DNA of 26,279 nt from Roseburia sp. (GCA_019421345.1 JAHZFL010000024.1:1-26279), one strand, 5' to 3'. Positions 13,843 to 22,972 are shown, numbered from the stretch's first letter. Numbers and translations are program-made. The notes: generated by a model not told the origin, from the letters alone.

Positions 13843-15198
13843 ATGAATCTTACACAGAATTTATCTCTGATGGAAAAGCTTGCGATCCTTACGGATGCCG
13901 CCAAGTATGACGTCGCCTGTACCTCCAGCGGCGCAGGGCGCAGGGGAGACGGCATACACATGGGGAATTGCATTTCCGCCGGTATCTGCCATTCATTTTC
14001 TGCAGATGGACGCTGTATTTCCCTGCTTAAGATTCTTTTTACAAACGAATGTATTTTCAACTGTGCTTACTGTCAGAATAACTGTAATTCTGACATTCCG
14101 CGCGCCTCCTTTACACCGGACGAGGTCTGCACGCTCACGATGGAGTTTTATCGCAGGAATTATATTGAAGGACTTTTTCTAAGCTCCGGTATCTTGAACA
14201 GCCCTGACTATACGATGGAGTTGATTTATCAGACGCTTTACAAGCTGCGCAGGGAGCATCATTTTAACGGATACATTCATGTCAAAGCAATTCCGGGTGC
14301 TGACCCTTCCTTAATTGAAAAGTCAGGCTTTCTTGCCGACCGTATGAGCATTAATCTGGAGCTGCCCACTGCAGATGGGCTAAAAAAGCTTGCTCCCTAC
14401 AAGTCCCGACGGACAATTTTAAAGCCGATGCGCCTGATCCAAAGCAGCATTGCCGCAAATAAGCATGAGATCGCTCTCTACCGTAGCGCACCGCAGTTCG
14501 TTCCTGCCGGACAGAGTACACAGATGATTATCGGGGCAACTCCTGAAAATGACTATCAGATTATGCGTGTGACCGAGTCTCTGTACCAAAACTTTGGTCT
14601 AAAGCGTGTTTTCTATTCTGCTTTTATCAATGTCAATGAGGATTCCAGCCTTCCGGTGCTGCCCGGCGGTCCGCCGCTGCTGCGTGAACACCGGCTGTAT
14701 CAGGCAGACTGGCTTCTGCGCTATTATGATTTTAAGGTTGATGAGCTTTTGTCAGAAGAAAAGCCCGATTTTAATATCTATCTCGATCCAAAATGTGACT
14801 GGGCGCTCCGTCATCTGGAGTATTTCCCGGTGGAGATCAACCGTGCGCCCTACCGCACGCTGCTCCATGTGCCGGGTATCGGCTATAAATCGGCACAGCG
14901 CATTGTAAAGGCAAGACGCAGCAGCGCTCTCGATTTTTCCGATCTGAAAAAAATCGGCGTTGTCTTAAAGCGGGCGCTTTATTTTATCACCTGCTCCGGT
15001 CGGATGATGTACCGTACAAAGCTGGACGAGAACTATATTTGCGCAAACCTGCTGTCTGACCGCACACAGATTCCGCGCGAACTACGCGAAAGCGGTTATC
15101 AGCAGCTTTCCCTCTTTGACTGCGGTATATTAGAGCATACGGCTCTGCCCCAGTCTGATATTCTTGCCTCGGAGCATACCGCAATCTGCGGCTCCTAA
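13843..15198 (+). CDS. Putative DNA-repair radical SAM protein with HhH domain (TIGR03916 type)
   Basis: 451 residues. The radical SAM cluster motif is Cys70-IFN-Cys74-AY-Cys77 (CxxxCxxC), which binds a [4Fe-4S] cluster and SAM. Additional Cys residues lie just before (43, 49, 58) and after (81). A helix-hairpin-helix at about 337-372 (LLHVPGIGYKSAQRIVKARR) is a non-specific DNA-binding element. This combination and the start MEKLAILTDAAKYDVACTSSG are typical of TIGR03916, annotated as putative DNA modification/repair radical SAM protein; its reaction is unknown. GAGGAGGTG (13829-13837) sets the start. It is followed after 41 nt by the DUF4130 gene, its regular partner. Two LexA-like boxes flank its promoter, which supports a damage-repair role. 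Spore photoproduct lyase is a different family. Confidence 0.85.
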   Translation: MNLTQNLSLMEKLAILTDAAKYDVACTSSGAGRRGDGIHMGNCISAGICHSFSADGRCISLLKILFTNECIFNCAYCQNNCNSDIPRASFTPDEVCTLTMEFYRRNYIEGLFLSSGILNSPDYTMELIYQTLYKLRREHHFNGYIHVKAIPGADPSLIEKSGFLADRMSINLELPTADGLKKLAPYKSRRTILKPMRLIQSSIAANKHEIALYRSAPQFVPAGQSTQMIIGATPENDYQIMRVTESLYQNFGLKRVFYSAFINVNEDSSLPVLPGGPPLLREHRLYQADWLLRYYDFKVDELLSEEKPDFNIYLDPKCDWALRHLEYFPVEINRAPYRTLLHVPGIGYKSAQRIVKARRSSALDFSDLKKIGVVLKRALYFITCSGRMMYRTKLDENYICANLLSDRTQIPRELRESGYQQLSLFDCGILEHTALPQSDILASEHTAICGS

Positions 15199-15239
15199 GA
15201 TGTCCGCCTTTGAAAACGATTTGAGAAAGGAGCAATCCC

Positions 15240-16037
15240 ATGTATGTATTTATATGCGAGGATCATTTAGAAGGAATCTTGACGGGTGTCTACGACGCCT
15301 GCGCAAGCCATCTTGGTCATCGAAATATCCGTCTTATGACAGGAGAACCTGATAATTTTGAACTTTTTTCAGAATACATCACGGTGACGCCATCCGCACA
15401 AAAATCCGAAAAAGTTATCCGCACGATCACCGAGCGTTTTGGTATGCAGTTTTACGAATCAATTTATCAGGCAGCCATGTCCGGTGAGACACATACGGAA
15501 CAAAAGCTCGATAAAGCAGACGCGATCTATCAAACGATCCTTCTTGCTCTCTCCTGCGGCGACGGTCAGCGCGTGCTCCTTTCGCTTGGAGAGCCATGCG
15601 TCTACCGCATTTTTGAGCTTTGCCGCGCAACAAATCGGGAAGCGCACAGACATCTTGAATTTCTGCGTTTTTCCGAATTGGAAAACGGCGTCCTTTTTGC
15701 CGCTATCCATCCAAAGGATCATGTACTTCCCTATATTGCCGAGCATTTTACAGACCGACTTCCGTCTGAGAATTTTATGATTTATGATGAAACCCACCGG
15801 ACAGTTGCCGTACACAAAGCATCTAAGCAATATGCGATTGTAGATGCCGCGGATCTTGATCCTGATAAAATAAAACGGTATTCCGAGGATGAAACGGAAT
15901 ACCGCAGATTATGGCTTGCATTTTTTGATCATATTGCGATTGATTCGCGTAAGAATCCAAAGCTTCAGATGCAGCTTATGCCCAAGCGCTTTTGGTCAGA
16001 TATGACGGAGGTTATGCGCTTCGCCCAAACAGGGTAA
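15240..16037 (+). CDS. DUF4130 / TIGR03915 putative DNA-repair partner protein
   Basis: 265 residues, soluble. The N-terminal part begins MYVFICEDHLEGILTGVYDA. The DUF4130 domain covers about 85-255, with HLEFLRFSELENGVLFAAIHPKD, the FMIYDETHRTVAVH strand pair, and the signature end EYRRLWLAFFDHIAIDSRKNPKLQMQLMPKRFW. Family knowledge: TIGR03915 genes sit beside TIGR03916 radical SAM genes; in some proteobacteria a related domain is fused to a uracil-DNA-glycosylase-like domain, which suggests a nucleic-acid repair role. No catalytic motif is certain. AAAGGAG (15227-15233) sets the start. Its 3' end overlaps the converging tatD gene by 26 bp. It is expected to be co-transcribed with the radical SAM gene under SOS control. 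Confidence 0.85.
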   Translation: MYVFICEDHLEGILTGVYDACASHLGHRNIRLMTGEPDNFELFSEYITVTPSAQKSEKVIRTITERFGMQFYESIYQAAMSGETHTEQKLDKADAIYQTILLALSCGDGQRVLLSLGEPCVYRIFELCRATNREAHRHLEFLRFSELENGVLFAAIHPKDHVLPYIAEHFTDRLPSENFMIYDETHRTVAVHKASKQYAIVDAADLDPDKIKRYSEDETEYRRLWLAFFDHIAIDSRKNPKLQMQLMPKRFWSDMTEVMRFAQTG

Positions 16038-16791
16038 GCGCATTCTCCCATGTGACATGCTCTACTGCTTCTCTCGTCACACCTTTAAGCTCGGCAATTT
16101 TATCGGCGACATAAGGAAGATACAAGGACTGATTGCGTGTTCCACGATGCGGCTCAGGCGCCATGTACGGACAATCTGTTTCCAGCAATATGCGCTCCAA
16201 CGGTAGCTTTTCTACCGTCTCCTTTAGCTTCTTCGCGTTTTTAAAGGTGACAACACCTCCTACACCGATGTAATAGCCAAGCTTTACAAATTCCTCTGCC
16301 AGCTCCGGTGAATAGGAATAGCAGTGGATCACACCGCGTGCCCTGCCGATTGGCTTCTGCTCCTTTAGAATACGCATCGTATCCTCTGCTGCATCCCGTG
16401 AATGGATAATAACAGGCAATCCGCATTCCTGTGCCAGTACAAGCTGTCTCAGAAACCACTGGCGCTGCCTCTCCTGTATCACCGGATCTTTCTCCCAATA
16501 ATAATCAAGTCCAATCTCTCCCACTGCAACAACCTTTCGATCATCTGTCCTGCTTTGCAGCCATGAGAAGGTCTCCTCATTCAGGTCTGAAATTTCACTT
16601 GGATGCACACCGATTGCAGCATAAACATGTTCATACTTCCCCGCAAGCTCTAATGCCATTTTGCTTGATTCTATGGATGCCCCTACATTGATGATCTTGC
16701 CAATCCCTCCGGCAGTCATACTGCGCAGCAGCTCATCGCGATCATCCGCAAACGCACTGTCATCATAGTGCGCATGTGTCTCAAAAATCAT
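16012..16791 (-). CDS. tatD: TatD-family metal-dependent DNase
   Basis: 259 residues, the usual length. The TIM-barrel amidohydrolase metal ligands are all present: H6 and H8 in THAHYD, E92 in VGEIGLDYYW, H130 in IIHSRDA, H156 in VIHCYS and D206 in LLETDCPYM. TatD enzymes are Mg2+-dependent 3'-5' exonucleases or AP-type nucleases linked to DNA repair and turnover. The ATG overlaps the stop of the upstream GLUG gene (ATGA), so translation is coupled. This is an unusual operon position; in many Firmicutes tatD lies near metG and rsmA. A ribosome site, AAGGGAGAGG, lies in the end of the GLUG gene. Confidence 0.92.
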   Translation of the reverse strand: MIFETHAHYDDSAFADDRDELLRSMTAGGIGKIINVGASIESSKMALELAGKYEHVYAAIGVHPSEISDLNEETFSWLQSRTDDRKVVAVGEIGLDYYWEKDPVIQERQRQWFLRQLVLAQECGLPVIIHSRDAAEDTMRILKEQKPIGRARGVIHCYSYSPELAEEFVKLGYYIGVGGVVTFKNAKKLKETVEKLPLERILLETDCPYMAPEPHRGTRNQSLYLPYVADKIAELKGVTREAVEHVTWENALTLFGRSA

Positions 16792-19676
16792 TGCGCCTCT
16801 CCCTTCTCTTTCTTTTTTACTCTCTGTTTTTTGCGTAAATAACGAATCAAGATACCGACCAGCAGAAGAACAACGGCAATTCCCCCAACGGCAAGAGCGG
16901 AAACTGTTCCCTCTTTTTTACAGACAACTGCAACGTCTGCACCATAAGGAATTATTGCTGTCAGATAACTTCCATCCTCCTCAAATGATGTCTCTGCCCA
17001 TGTTCCATTTTGCCTGATCATCACCTGATAATTGTGCTCTGCCTTTGGCTTGATCAGATGTACCTCTACGGTATCATAGCTTTTTTTCCGCTCCCCGGTT
17101 AATTCCCACGCATAAGCGTATGCAGCCTCCCCAGACTGATCCGATAGCTTTGGCTTTTCTATTTCTCTTAACTCCAACTTCGTATTTTCATAAAATTGCG
17201 CCACCGCAAGAATCACAGGTCTTCCGTCCTCATTTTTCTCTTTACTTGCAACGCTTTCCTGCCACGGAATATATTCCGGTATAATCGTAAGGTTCCTGCA
17301 TATATTTGTTAGCTGCTTTTCCGCCGGCCATCTGATATAACTGCCTTCCTTTTCCTCCATCTTAGGAAAGTCAGCCTCCGTGATGCTTCCTCCATAGGGA
17401 ATTTCCAATGTTGAGAGTAACTCGCCCTCCTCATTCTCAAAGGTAATCGTAATCCGGCGAAATCCCTCTGGAATATCCTCCTGCTCCATCAGGCTCTCAT
17501 AGGAAACCTGCTCTGCGGCTTCCGCATAGCTGATATTGTCAATTCCATGCAGCTCCGTGCTGACAAAGCAGTTGTTCTCTGCCGTTCCCTCCTCTGCCAA
17601 AAATCCTGCAATACTTCCCCGACGCTCTCCATCACTTGCAATGTCGCAGATACTGATACTTTCCTTTACGTTATAGCCCTTTCCGCAGATACCTCCGATA
17701 TAATCACCGCCGGAAAGATTGCAGAGACTATAGCTTTTCTCAATCGACGCAGCGCTGTTTCCCGCGATGCCGCCCAGATAGCCGCCGGATTCAGAACAAA
17801 CCTCGCCGTATCCCTCACAGTCATATACAAATCCGAGCTCCTGCAGCCCGATTGCACCGCCGGCGCAATTCTTTTTTGCAGTGACAGGACCATAATTGAT
17901 GCAATGAATCATAACATCGTTTACTGTAGAGCGCAATGTAATATTTAAAGTACCGGAAAAATCAAGATCAAATTCCGGGTCTGCGCGATATTCAATATTC
18001 ATCGTTCCTGCAATACCGCCGACATTCAGATCTCCATAAATCTTTCCATAATTTTTACAGCCTGAGATCACACCGTCCATTTCCCCTGCTGTCTGGACTG
18101 ATGAAATATCCGTAATCACCTTCTCCTTAGATGTCATCGCTTCTATATTGCTGCTCGCAGAAGCAGCAAGCTGATTCATCTGGTTGATGGCACTTTGCAT
18201 ATTCTGTGTGATCGATTGTACTCCATTATCAACTGTTACCGCCAGATTTTTTAAGTCCTCTGTTCTGCTGTTATTGCTGAGCTGGCTGGAAAGCTGATTG
18301 GTCAGCTCCGAAGCAGAAATATCCGTATGGTCATATCTGCTCTGCAAATTTCCAAGATTATCCTTGATCGTATTGAGATTATCCTGCAACTGCTGAACCT
18401 GCCCCTCGGTAAGCTCTCCGCCGTTTTCCTTTAGACCCTCCATATTACTCCATGCGTTTTTAATATTATCCACATAGCCCTGCGCCTGTGCATTGCTGTT
18501 GTCTATGGCTCCTGCGATTGATTGAAGATTACCCGAAATATTATTTAAGGCACCTTGATACTGCGTATGCAGATCCTCAGTAAACCTCCTCACTTCTGAC
18601 GAGGTCTGGCTCATGGCAGAGGAAATATTATTTAAGGTTCGATTCAGTCGGTTAATGTCATTTTTCGTCTGCTGAAGCTTATCCTCTAAGTACTCAGATT
18701 CCACATAAGGCTCCGCCTGTCCTGCAATACCGCCGACATCCTTTCTCCCATAAACCTCCCCATAATTTGTACTGTCGAGCAGAACTCCGTTCTGGCTTCC
18801 CACAATTCCTCCGACATTATATCCGGTATGCTTATAACCGATCACCCCTTCATTGACACATCCCGTGATCAATCCGCCGGAATGCCCTGCGATTCCTCCC
18901 ATATCATTGCGGTTGACAACGTGTCTTGTAAGATTAAATGCACTTACATCCATTCCTGCCAAATCAAGCGTCGGGTCCAGTTCCTCGATATTGACACTGC
19001 TTGTACTCTTGCAATCCCCAAGTTTTCCGTCATTGATTCCCGCGATTCCTCCGGTATTGTTAGTTGCGAGAATCACCGCACTGGTGCTGCTGGATAAAAT
19101 CGTTCCTGTCTCTCTGTTTCGTCCGGCAATTCCTCCAACACCGTTAATTCCCGAAACAGCGCCGCTAAAAGAACAATTTGTGATCGTTCCGTAGTTGACG
19201 CCCACAATTCCGCCGATATTTTCCTGACTGCCAAGCGGGGCGATCGTTCCCTCAATATGAAGATCCTGCACAACGCCGCTCTCTCCGATATAACGGAAAA
19301 ATCCAAAATCAGAGCCTTTTTCCTCAAGCTTCACATTGCGGATCGTATGACCATTTCCCTCGAATGTACCGTTAAATGACGCCACACCCGAAAAATTTAC
19401 GCCAATCAGATCGAGGTCCTCGGCAAGACTGACTGTTTTTCCAATACTCCAGCTATCGTATTTACAATTTTCCATAAATGAAACAAAATCTTTCGTATCC
19501 CGGATCACTACGTCTGCCTTGGTTTCCCCGTCGGTTTCCCCGCCTTCCGCCTCGGTATGCGCCTGTTCCTTGGAAGGCTGCGCTCCATAGCACAGTTGTG
19601 CAAAGGAAGGCGTGATAAGCGCCGCACCGATGCATACTGCAAAAATTCCGCGCATCATCCTCTTTTTTGCCCTCAT
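16788..19676 (-). CDS. Surface-anchored GLUG-repeat protein with internal coiled coil
   Basis: 962 residues. A signal peptide (about 1-31, ending FAQLCYGAQ) is followed by six GLUG-type GGIAG/GGIVG motifs (from about 154 to 319), a Gln/Asn/Ser-rich helical coiled coil (about 325-515), five more GLUG-type motifs (about 552-691), a beta-rich region with FEEDGSYLTAIIPYGADVAV near its end, one membrane segment (about 925-946) and a basic tail (KKQRVKKKEKGEAQ). GLUG repeats form beta-helical, often adhesive, surface structures. The coil splits the repeat array into two parts. The start overlaps the stop of the MMPL exporter (ATGA), and the end overlaps tatD. This suggests a membrane partner or adaptor of the exporter rather than a free adhesin; that is inference. 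Confidence 0.8.
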   Translation of the reverse strand: MRAKKRMMRGIFAVCIGAALITPSFAQLCYGAQPSKEQAHTEAEGGETDGETKADVVIRDTKDFVSFMENCKYDSWSIGKTVSLAEDLDLIGVNFSGVASFNGTFEGNGHTIRNVKLEEKGSDFGFFRYIGESGVVQDLHIEGTIAPLGSQENIGGIVGVNYGTITNCSFSGAVSGINGVGGIAGRNRETGTILSSSTSAVILATNNTGGIAGINDGKLGDCKSTSSVNIEELDPTLDLAGMDVSAFNLTRHVVNRNDMGGIAGHSGGLITGCVNEGVIGYKHTGYNVGGIVGSQNGVLLDSTNYGEVYGRKDVGGIAGQAEPYVESEYLEDKLQQTKNDINRLNRTLNNISSAMSQTSSEVRRFTEDLHTQYQGALNNISGNLQSIAGAIDNSNAQAQGYVDNIKNAWSNMEGLKENGGELTEGQVQQLQDNLNTIKDNLGNLQSRYDHTDISASELTNQLSSQLSNNSRTEDLKNLAVTVDNGVQSITQNMQSAINQMNQLAASASSNIEAMTSKEKVITDISSVQTAGEMDGVISGCKNYGKIYGDLNVGGIAGTMNIEYRADPEFDLDFSGTLNITLRSTVNDVMIHCINYGPVTAKKNCAGGAIGLQELGFVYDCEGYGEVCSESGGYLGGIAGNSAASIEKSYSLCNLSGGDYIGGICGKGYNVKESISICDIASDGERRGSIAGFLAEEGTAENNCFVSTELHGIDNISYAEAAEQVSYESLMEQEDIPEGFRRITITFENEEGELLSTLEIPYGGSITEADFPKMEEKEGSYIRWPAEKQLTNICRNLTIIPEYIPWQESVASKEKNEDGRPVILAVAQFYENTKLELREIEKPKLSDQSGEAAYAYAWELTGERKKSYDTVEVHLIKPKAEHNYQVMIRQNGTWAETSFEEDGSYLTAIIPYGADVAVVCKKEGTVSALAVGGIAVVLLLVGILIRYLRKKQRVKKKEKGEAQ

Positions 19677-22141
19677 TCCTGTGTACCTCCATCTTCTTGT
19701 GTGATCTGCCCCTGACGTCCCGAAAGCACCGTATCTACAGATACCTTCATCTGTCCCTGGAATGCACCCTGCACATCCGCATCAATTTCTCCCTGTACAT
19801 AACCGTGCACATGACCATTGATGCGCACACGCCCTGCTACTTCTCTCTGCGTCCTTGAAATATTCATGGTAAGCGCCGTCTTTTCGATGATCCAGTCTCC
19901 TGCCAGCAGAATCTGCGGCAGTACGAACAATACCAATATAATAGAAGTCAGCGTACCTCGTCCGAGTACCGTACCCATGGAAGAAACCGTGACGTCCGTT
20001 GAAATATTTCCAATTAAAAATCCCGCGCAGGTCATGATCGAGCCAGAGGTAAAGATTGTCGGAAACGCCTGATTCAGCGTCTCAACAATCGCTTTTTCAA
20101 TCGGCATCTCTCGCTTAAGCTGCGTATAACGGCTGGTAATGACAATCGCATAATCAATCGTTGCTCCCATCTGGATCGCCGATACGATCAGATATGCAAT
20201 AAAATAAACTGCCTGTCCCTGCATTGCAGGAATCGTAAAGTTGATCCAGATGCTTCCCTGGATCGTGAGCACCAGCAGCACCGGAAGTCCGGCAGACTGA
20301 AAGGTAAAGAATAAAATAATCATGACAAACAGCGCTGTCACTACACTGATGATCAGGTTGTCTGTCGCAAAGGATGTCTCAAGGTCATGCGCACTGGTGG
20401 AATTTCCCGCCAGCAGTACATTTCCTTTCCCGTAGGCTTGCTCCGCAATGCCGCGGATCTCCTCCATCGCATCATAGGTTTCCTGCCCTTCTACCGGCTT
20501 TTCAATACTCAAAACAAAACGTGTGTAATTTTCTCCCTGAAGCTGAATCTGCGCGTCATGAAGCGTATCATAAAGCGTCGTCATCATTTCATCCATATCC
20601 TCATCCAGCGTGACATAGCCCTCCTGGTACTGGTCATAGAGAAAGAGTACCATATCAATCAGTGGGACGCCATATTCATCAATTCCCGTGACCACAGGAC
20701 CATACTGCTTGGCATGATACGCGTATGCAGAATAAAATACCTGTACGACCTCCACGTCCAGATCTGTCAGCTCTGCAAACTGACGTGGCGTCAGCTTATC
20801 CGTCAGCACATAATCATCACCAATTTTCTGATTGGCAAGTCCAAGCGCCGATTTAACAAAGGGAAGCTTCTCAAGCTGACTTAATGTATGCTTTTCCTTC
20901 TCATAATCTCCTGACGGTACAAGGACGACGAGCTGGTTACTCTTTCCAAACACCGACTCAACCTTTTCTACCGCGATACGTGACTCGCTTTTCTTGCTGC
21001 CCTCCGCGGAATTAACATCAAACACATAATGACAGTTGCTGGAACCGACAAAAGCCGCGATGACAATCACAAGAAAAATCGGCGGTATGATATATTTTGT
21101 TTTTGCCGCAAATTTTCCCACAAACGTGATGTTCGGCACATAACACTTATGATGCGTCCGATCAATGCCTTTTGCAAAAATCAACAAAATCCCCGGCATC
21201 AAAAAAAATACAGAGATCAAACTGAATAAAATCGCTTTCACCAAAACGATACCCATATCAAAGCCCAACCGAAACTGCATCAGCATCAGCGCGATCAATC
21301 CGGCAATCGTTGTAAGCGATGACGAGCTGATCTCAGGTATCGCCTTTGAAAGCGCTACCGTAACCGCCTCCTCGGAATCTAAGAGCACATGCTCCTCCAT
21401 GAACCGATCGCAAAAAATAATGGCATAGTCGATCGCCAGCGCCAACTGAAGGACAACGGCTATCGAATTTGTCACAAACGAAATCTCCCCAAACCAGTAA
21501 TTCGTTCCCATATTTAAAATTGCAGCAACGCCAAAGGTCAGCAGCAGCACGGGAATTTCCAAATATGCCTTTGTTGAAACGAGCAACACAGCGATGATGA
21601 CCGCAACCGCCAGAACCAGAATGATTCCCATTTCCCGATTGAGCATCTCGGCGCTGTCCGCTACCGCGCCTACCGTCGTAGAAATATAAAGATCATAGTC
21701 CGCGAGCTCCTCTCTGATCCCACGGATCGCAGCAATACTTTCCGGGTCCTCATCCTCGCCCTCTACCGTGACATCGTAAAGTGCGTTACTGCCGATATAG
21801 TGATCCTTTGTATCGTCAAACGCAACCTCCTTTACGCCGTCGATCCGCGAAATCTTATCCGCAAGCTGCTCTGCTTCCGCATAGGTAATATTTGCCACCA
21901 TTACACGCGCCGAGCCATAGGTGACAAATTCATCTTCCATGATATTCAATCCCTTCCGGGTCTCCGTCTCCTCGGAAAGATAAGACGTAATATCCTGATT
22001 CACCTCTACCTTGTTGACGGAAAGCACACTGTAAATAATCGCAAAAACAAACAAAATCATGATTGCCTTTCGTTTATTCACAATAAAAGTGGCTACCGTA
22101 AGCCAGAAATTTCCCTTTTTCTTTTCTTCGTTTGTGTCCAT
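19673..22141 (-). CDS. MMPL/RND-superfamily exporter
   Basis: 822 residues, 12 predicted membrane segments in two halves, each with a large extracellular porter loop (after the first and seventh segments). Family-like stretches are VLQLALAIDYAIIFCDRFMEEH in the first half and AIQMGATIDYAIVITSRYTQLKREM in the second; the Asp in IDYAI is the proton-relay position. The N-terminus VTFIVNKRKAIMILF-like and CDYxxY-like regions fit YdfJ-type Gram-positive exporters. Substrates of relatives are lipids or amphiphilic drugs. The ~60-residue C-terminal tail is odd, with alternating Gly/Val repeats (GHVHGYVQGEIDADVQG). ATG at 22141 follows AGAGGA with 7 nt spacing; upstream ATGs are too close or lack a site. 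First gene of a coupled operon with the GLUG protein and tatD; the divergent TetR regulator is its likely repressor. Confidence 0.88.
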   Translation of the reverse strand: MDTNEEKKKGNFWLTVATFIVNKRKAIMILFVFAIIYSVLSVNKVEVNQDITSYLSEETETRKGLNIMEDEFVTYGSARVMVANITYAEAEQLADKISRIDGVKEVAFDDTKDHYIGSNALYDVTVEGEDEDPESIAAIRGIREELADYDLYISTTVGAVADSAEMLNREMGIILVLAVAVIIAVLLVSTKAYLEIPVLLLTFGVAAILNMGTNYWFGEISFVTNSIAVVLQLALAIDYAIIFCDRFMEEHVLLDSEEAVTVALSKAIPEISSSSLTTIAGLIALMLMQFRLGFDMGIVLVKAILFSLISVFFLMPGILLIFAKGIDRTHHKCYVPNITFVGKFAAKTKYIIPPIFLVIVIAAFVGSSNCHYVFDVNSAEGSKKSESRIAVEKVESVFGKSNQLVVLVPSGDYEKEKHTLSQLEKLPFVKSALGLANQKIGDDYVLTDKLTPRQFAELTDLDVEVVQVFYSAYAYHAKQYGPVVTGIDEYGVPLIDMVLFLYDQYQEGYVTLDEDMDEMMTTLYDTLHDAQIQLQGENYTRFVLSIEKPVEGQETYDAMEEIRGIAEQAYGKGNVLLAGNSTSAHDLETSFATDNLIISVVTALFVMIILFFTFQSAGLPVLLVLTIQGSIWINFTIPAMQGQAVYFIAYLIVSAIQMGATIDYAIVITSRYTQLKREMPIEKAIVETLNQAFPTIFTSGSIMTCAGFLIGNISTDVTVSSMGTVLGRGTLTSIILVLFVLPQILLAGDWIIEKTALTMNISRTQREVAGRVRINGHVHGYVQGEIDADVQGAFQGQMKVSVDTVLSGRQGQITQEDGGTQE

Positions 22142-22193
22142 CTGCATTCCTCTTTCATTTCTTAACATCGTGTTGATTTATTCTCTCGTTCTT

Positions 22194-22221
22194 ATTATAA
22201 TAAAAGAAATTTATTTCTCAA
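22194..22221 (-). promoter_or_regulatory. Promoter of the exporter operon
   Basis: On the minus strand TTGAGA (22216-22221), 16 bp and TATAAT (22194-22199). An inverted repeat fills most of the spacer (22205-22218). Confidence 0.65.
22205..22218. promoter_or_regulatory. Candidate TetR operator in the exporter promoter
   Basis: AGAAAT-TT-ATTTCT is a perfect 6-2-6 inverted repeat placed between the -35 and -10 of the exporter promoter, a position where a bound dimer would exclude RNA polymerase. The adjacent divergent TetR-family gene is the natural candidate. The AT-rich sequence makes a chance palindrome possible. Confidence 0.4.
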
Positions 22222-22311
22222 TCACCACCTGTTTTTTATCTGTCTAATAATCAACATTTTTGTTTAAAGTGTCTATTAGTTAGAAAACTTTTAGAAAAGA
22301 GGATTTCCGCC

Positions 22312-22902
22312 ATGACGACAATATCCGGCACCACCGGCACAGACAGACGCGTGCGGCGCACCAAACAGCTTTTGATGCATGCACTTTTCACCCTGATGAA
22401 AGAAAAAAGCTACAATGACATTACGGTAAAAGAGCTCTGTGAAGCGGCTGATATTAACCGCGGCACCTTCTATCTGCATTACAGGGATATTTATGACATG
22501 GTCGAACAGATTGAGCAGGATATGCTGTTTCAATTTGAAGCGCTGATTTCCGCACACGCCCCGACCTCTCCAAACGCAGCTCCCGATCTTTTGATCTCCG
22601 ATATGTTCCGGTTTGCGGAGGAAAACCGCACGCTCTATACTGCCCTGCTCGGCAAAAATGGAGACCTTTCTTTTCTGCGGAAGATCAAAGAGCTCTCACG
22701 CAAGAGGCTCATGGAATTATATGCAGACAAGCTTCCGGAAAAGGACCTGATACGTTTTGATTATTTTTACAGCTTTATTTCCTCCGGCTGTATCGGATTG
22801 ATCGAGCACTGGCTGTTTTCCCCTGAGCCAAAGCCCGCAAAAGAGGTTGCAGCCCTTGCCACCGATATTATCACCGTCGGCATACGCTCTCTGCACTCGT
22901 AA
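22312..22902 (+). CDS. TetR/AcrR-family transcriptional regulator
   Basis: 196 residues. The N-terminal helix-turn-helix (about 14-60) reads RVRRTKQLLMHALFTLMKEK, then DITVKELCEAADINRGTFYLHY, which is the TetR signature. The C-terminal ligand domain (FRFAEENRTLYTALLGKNGDLSFLRKI ... FSSGCIGLIEHW-like) resembles the TetR_C_7 type found in DhaS-like and many Firmicute regulators. AAAGAGGA lies upstream of the ATG. It is divergent from the MMPL exporter operon, the classical layout of a local efflux repressor; an inverted repeat occupies that promoter. It could also affect the NhaC gene downstream on the same strand, 128 bp away. Confidence 0.88.
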   Translation: MTTISGTTGTDRRVRRTKQLLMHALFTLMKEKSYNDITVKELCEAADINRGTFYLHYRDIYDMVEQIEQDMLFQFEALISAHAPTSPNAAPDLLISDMFRFAEENRTLYTALLGKNGDLSFLRKIKELSRKRLMELYADKLPEKDLIRFDYFYSFISSGCIGLIEHWLFSPEPKPAKEVAALATDIITVGIRSLHS

Positions 22903-22972
22903 GTGTTCTGCAAAAATTTTATTTTTTTTGTTTCCTTTTTAACAAAAATCATATATACTGATAGCAACCTGA

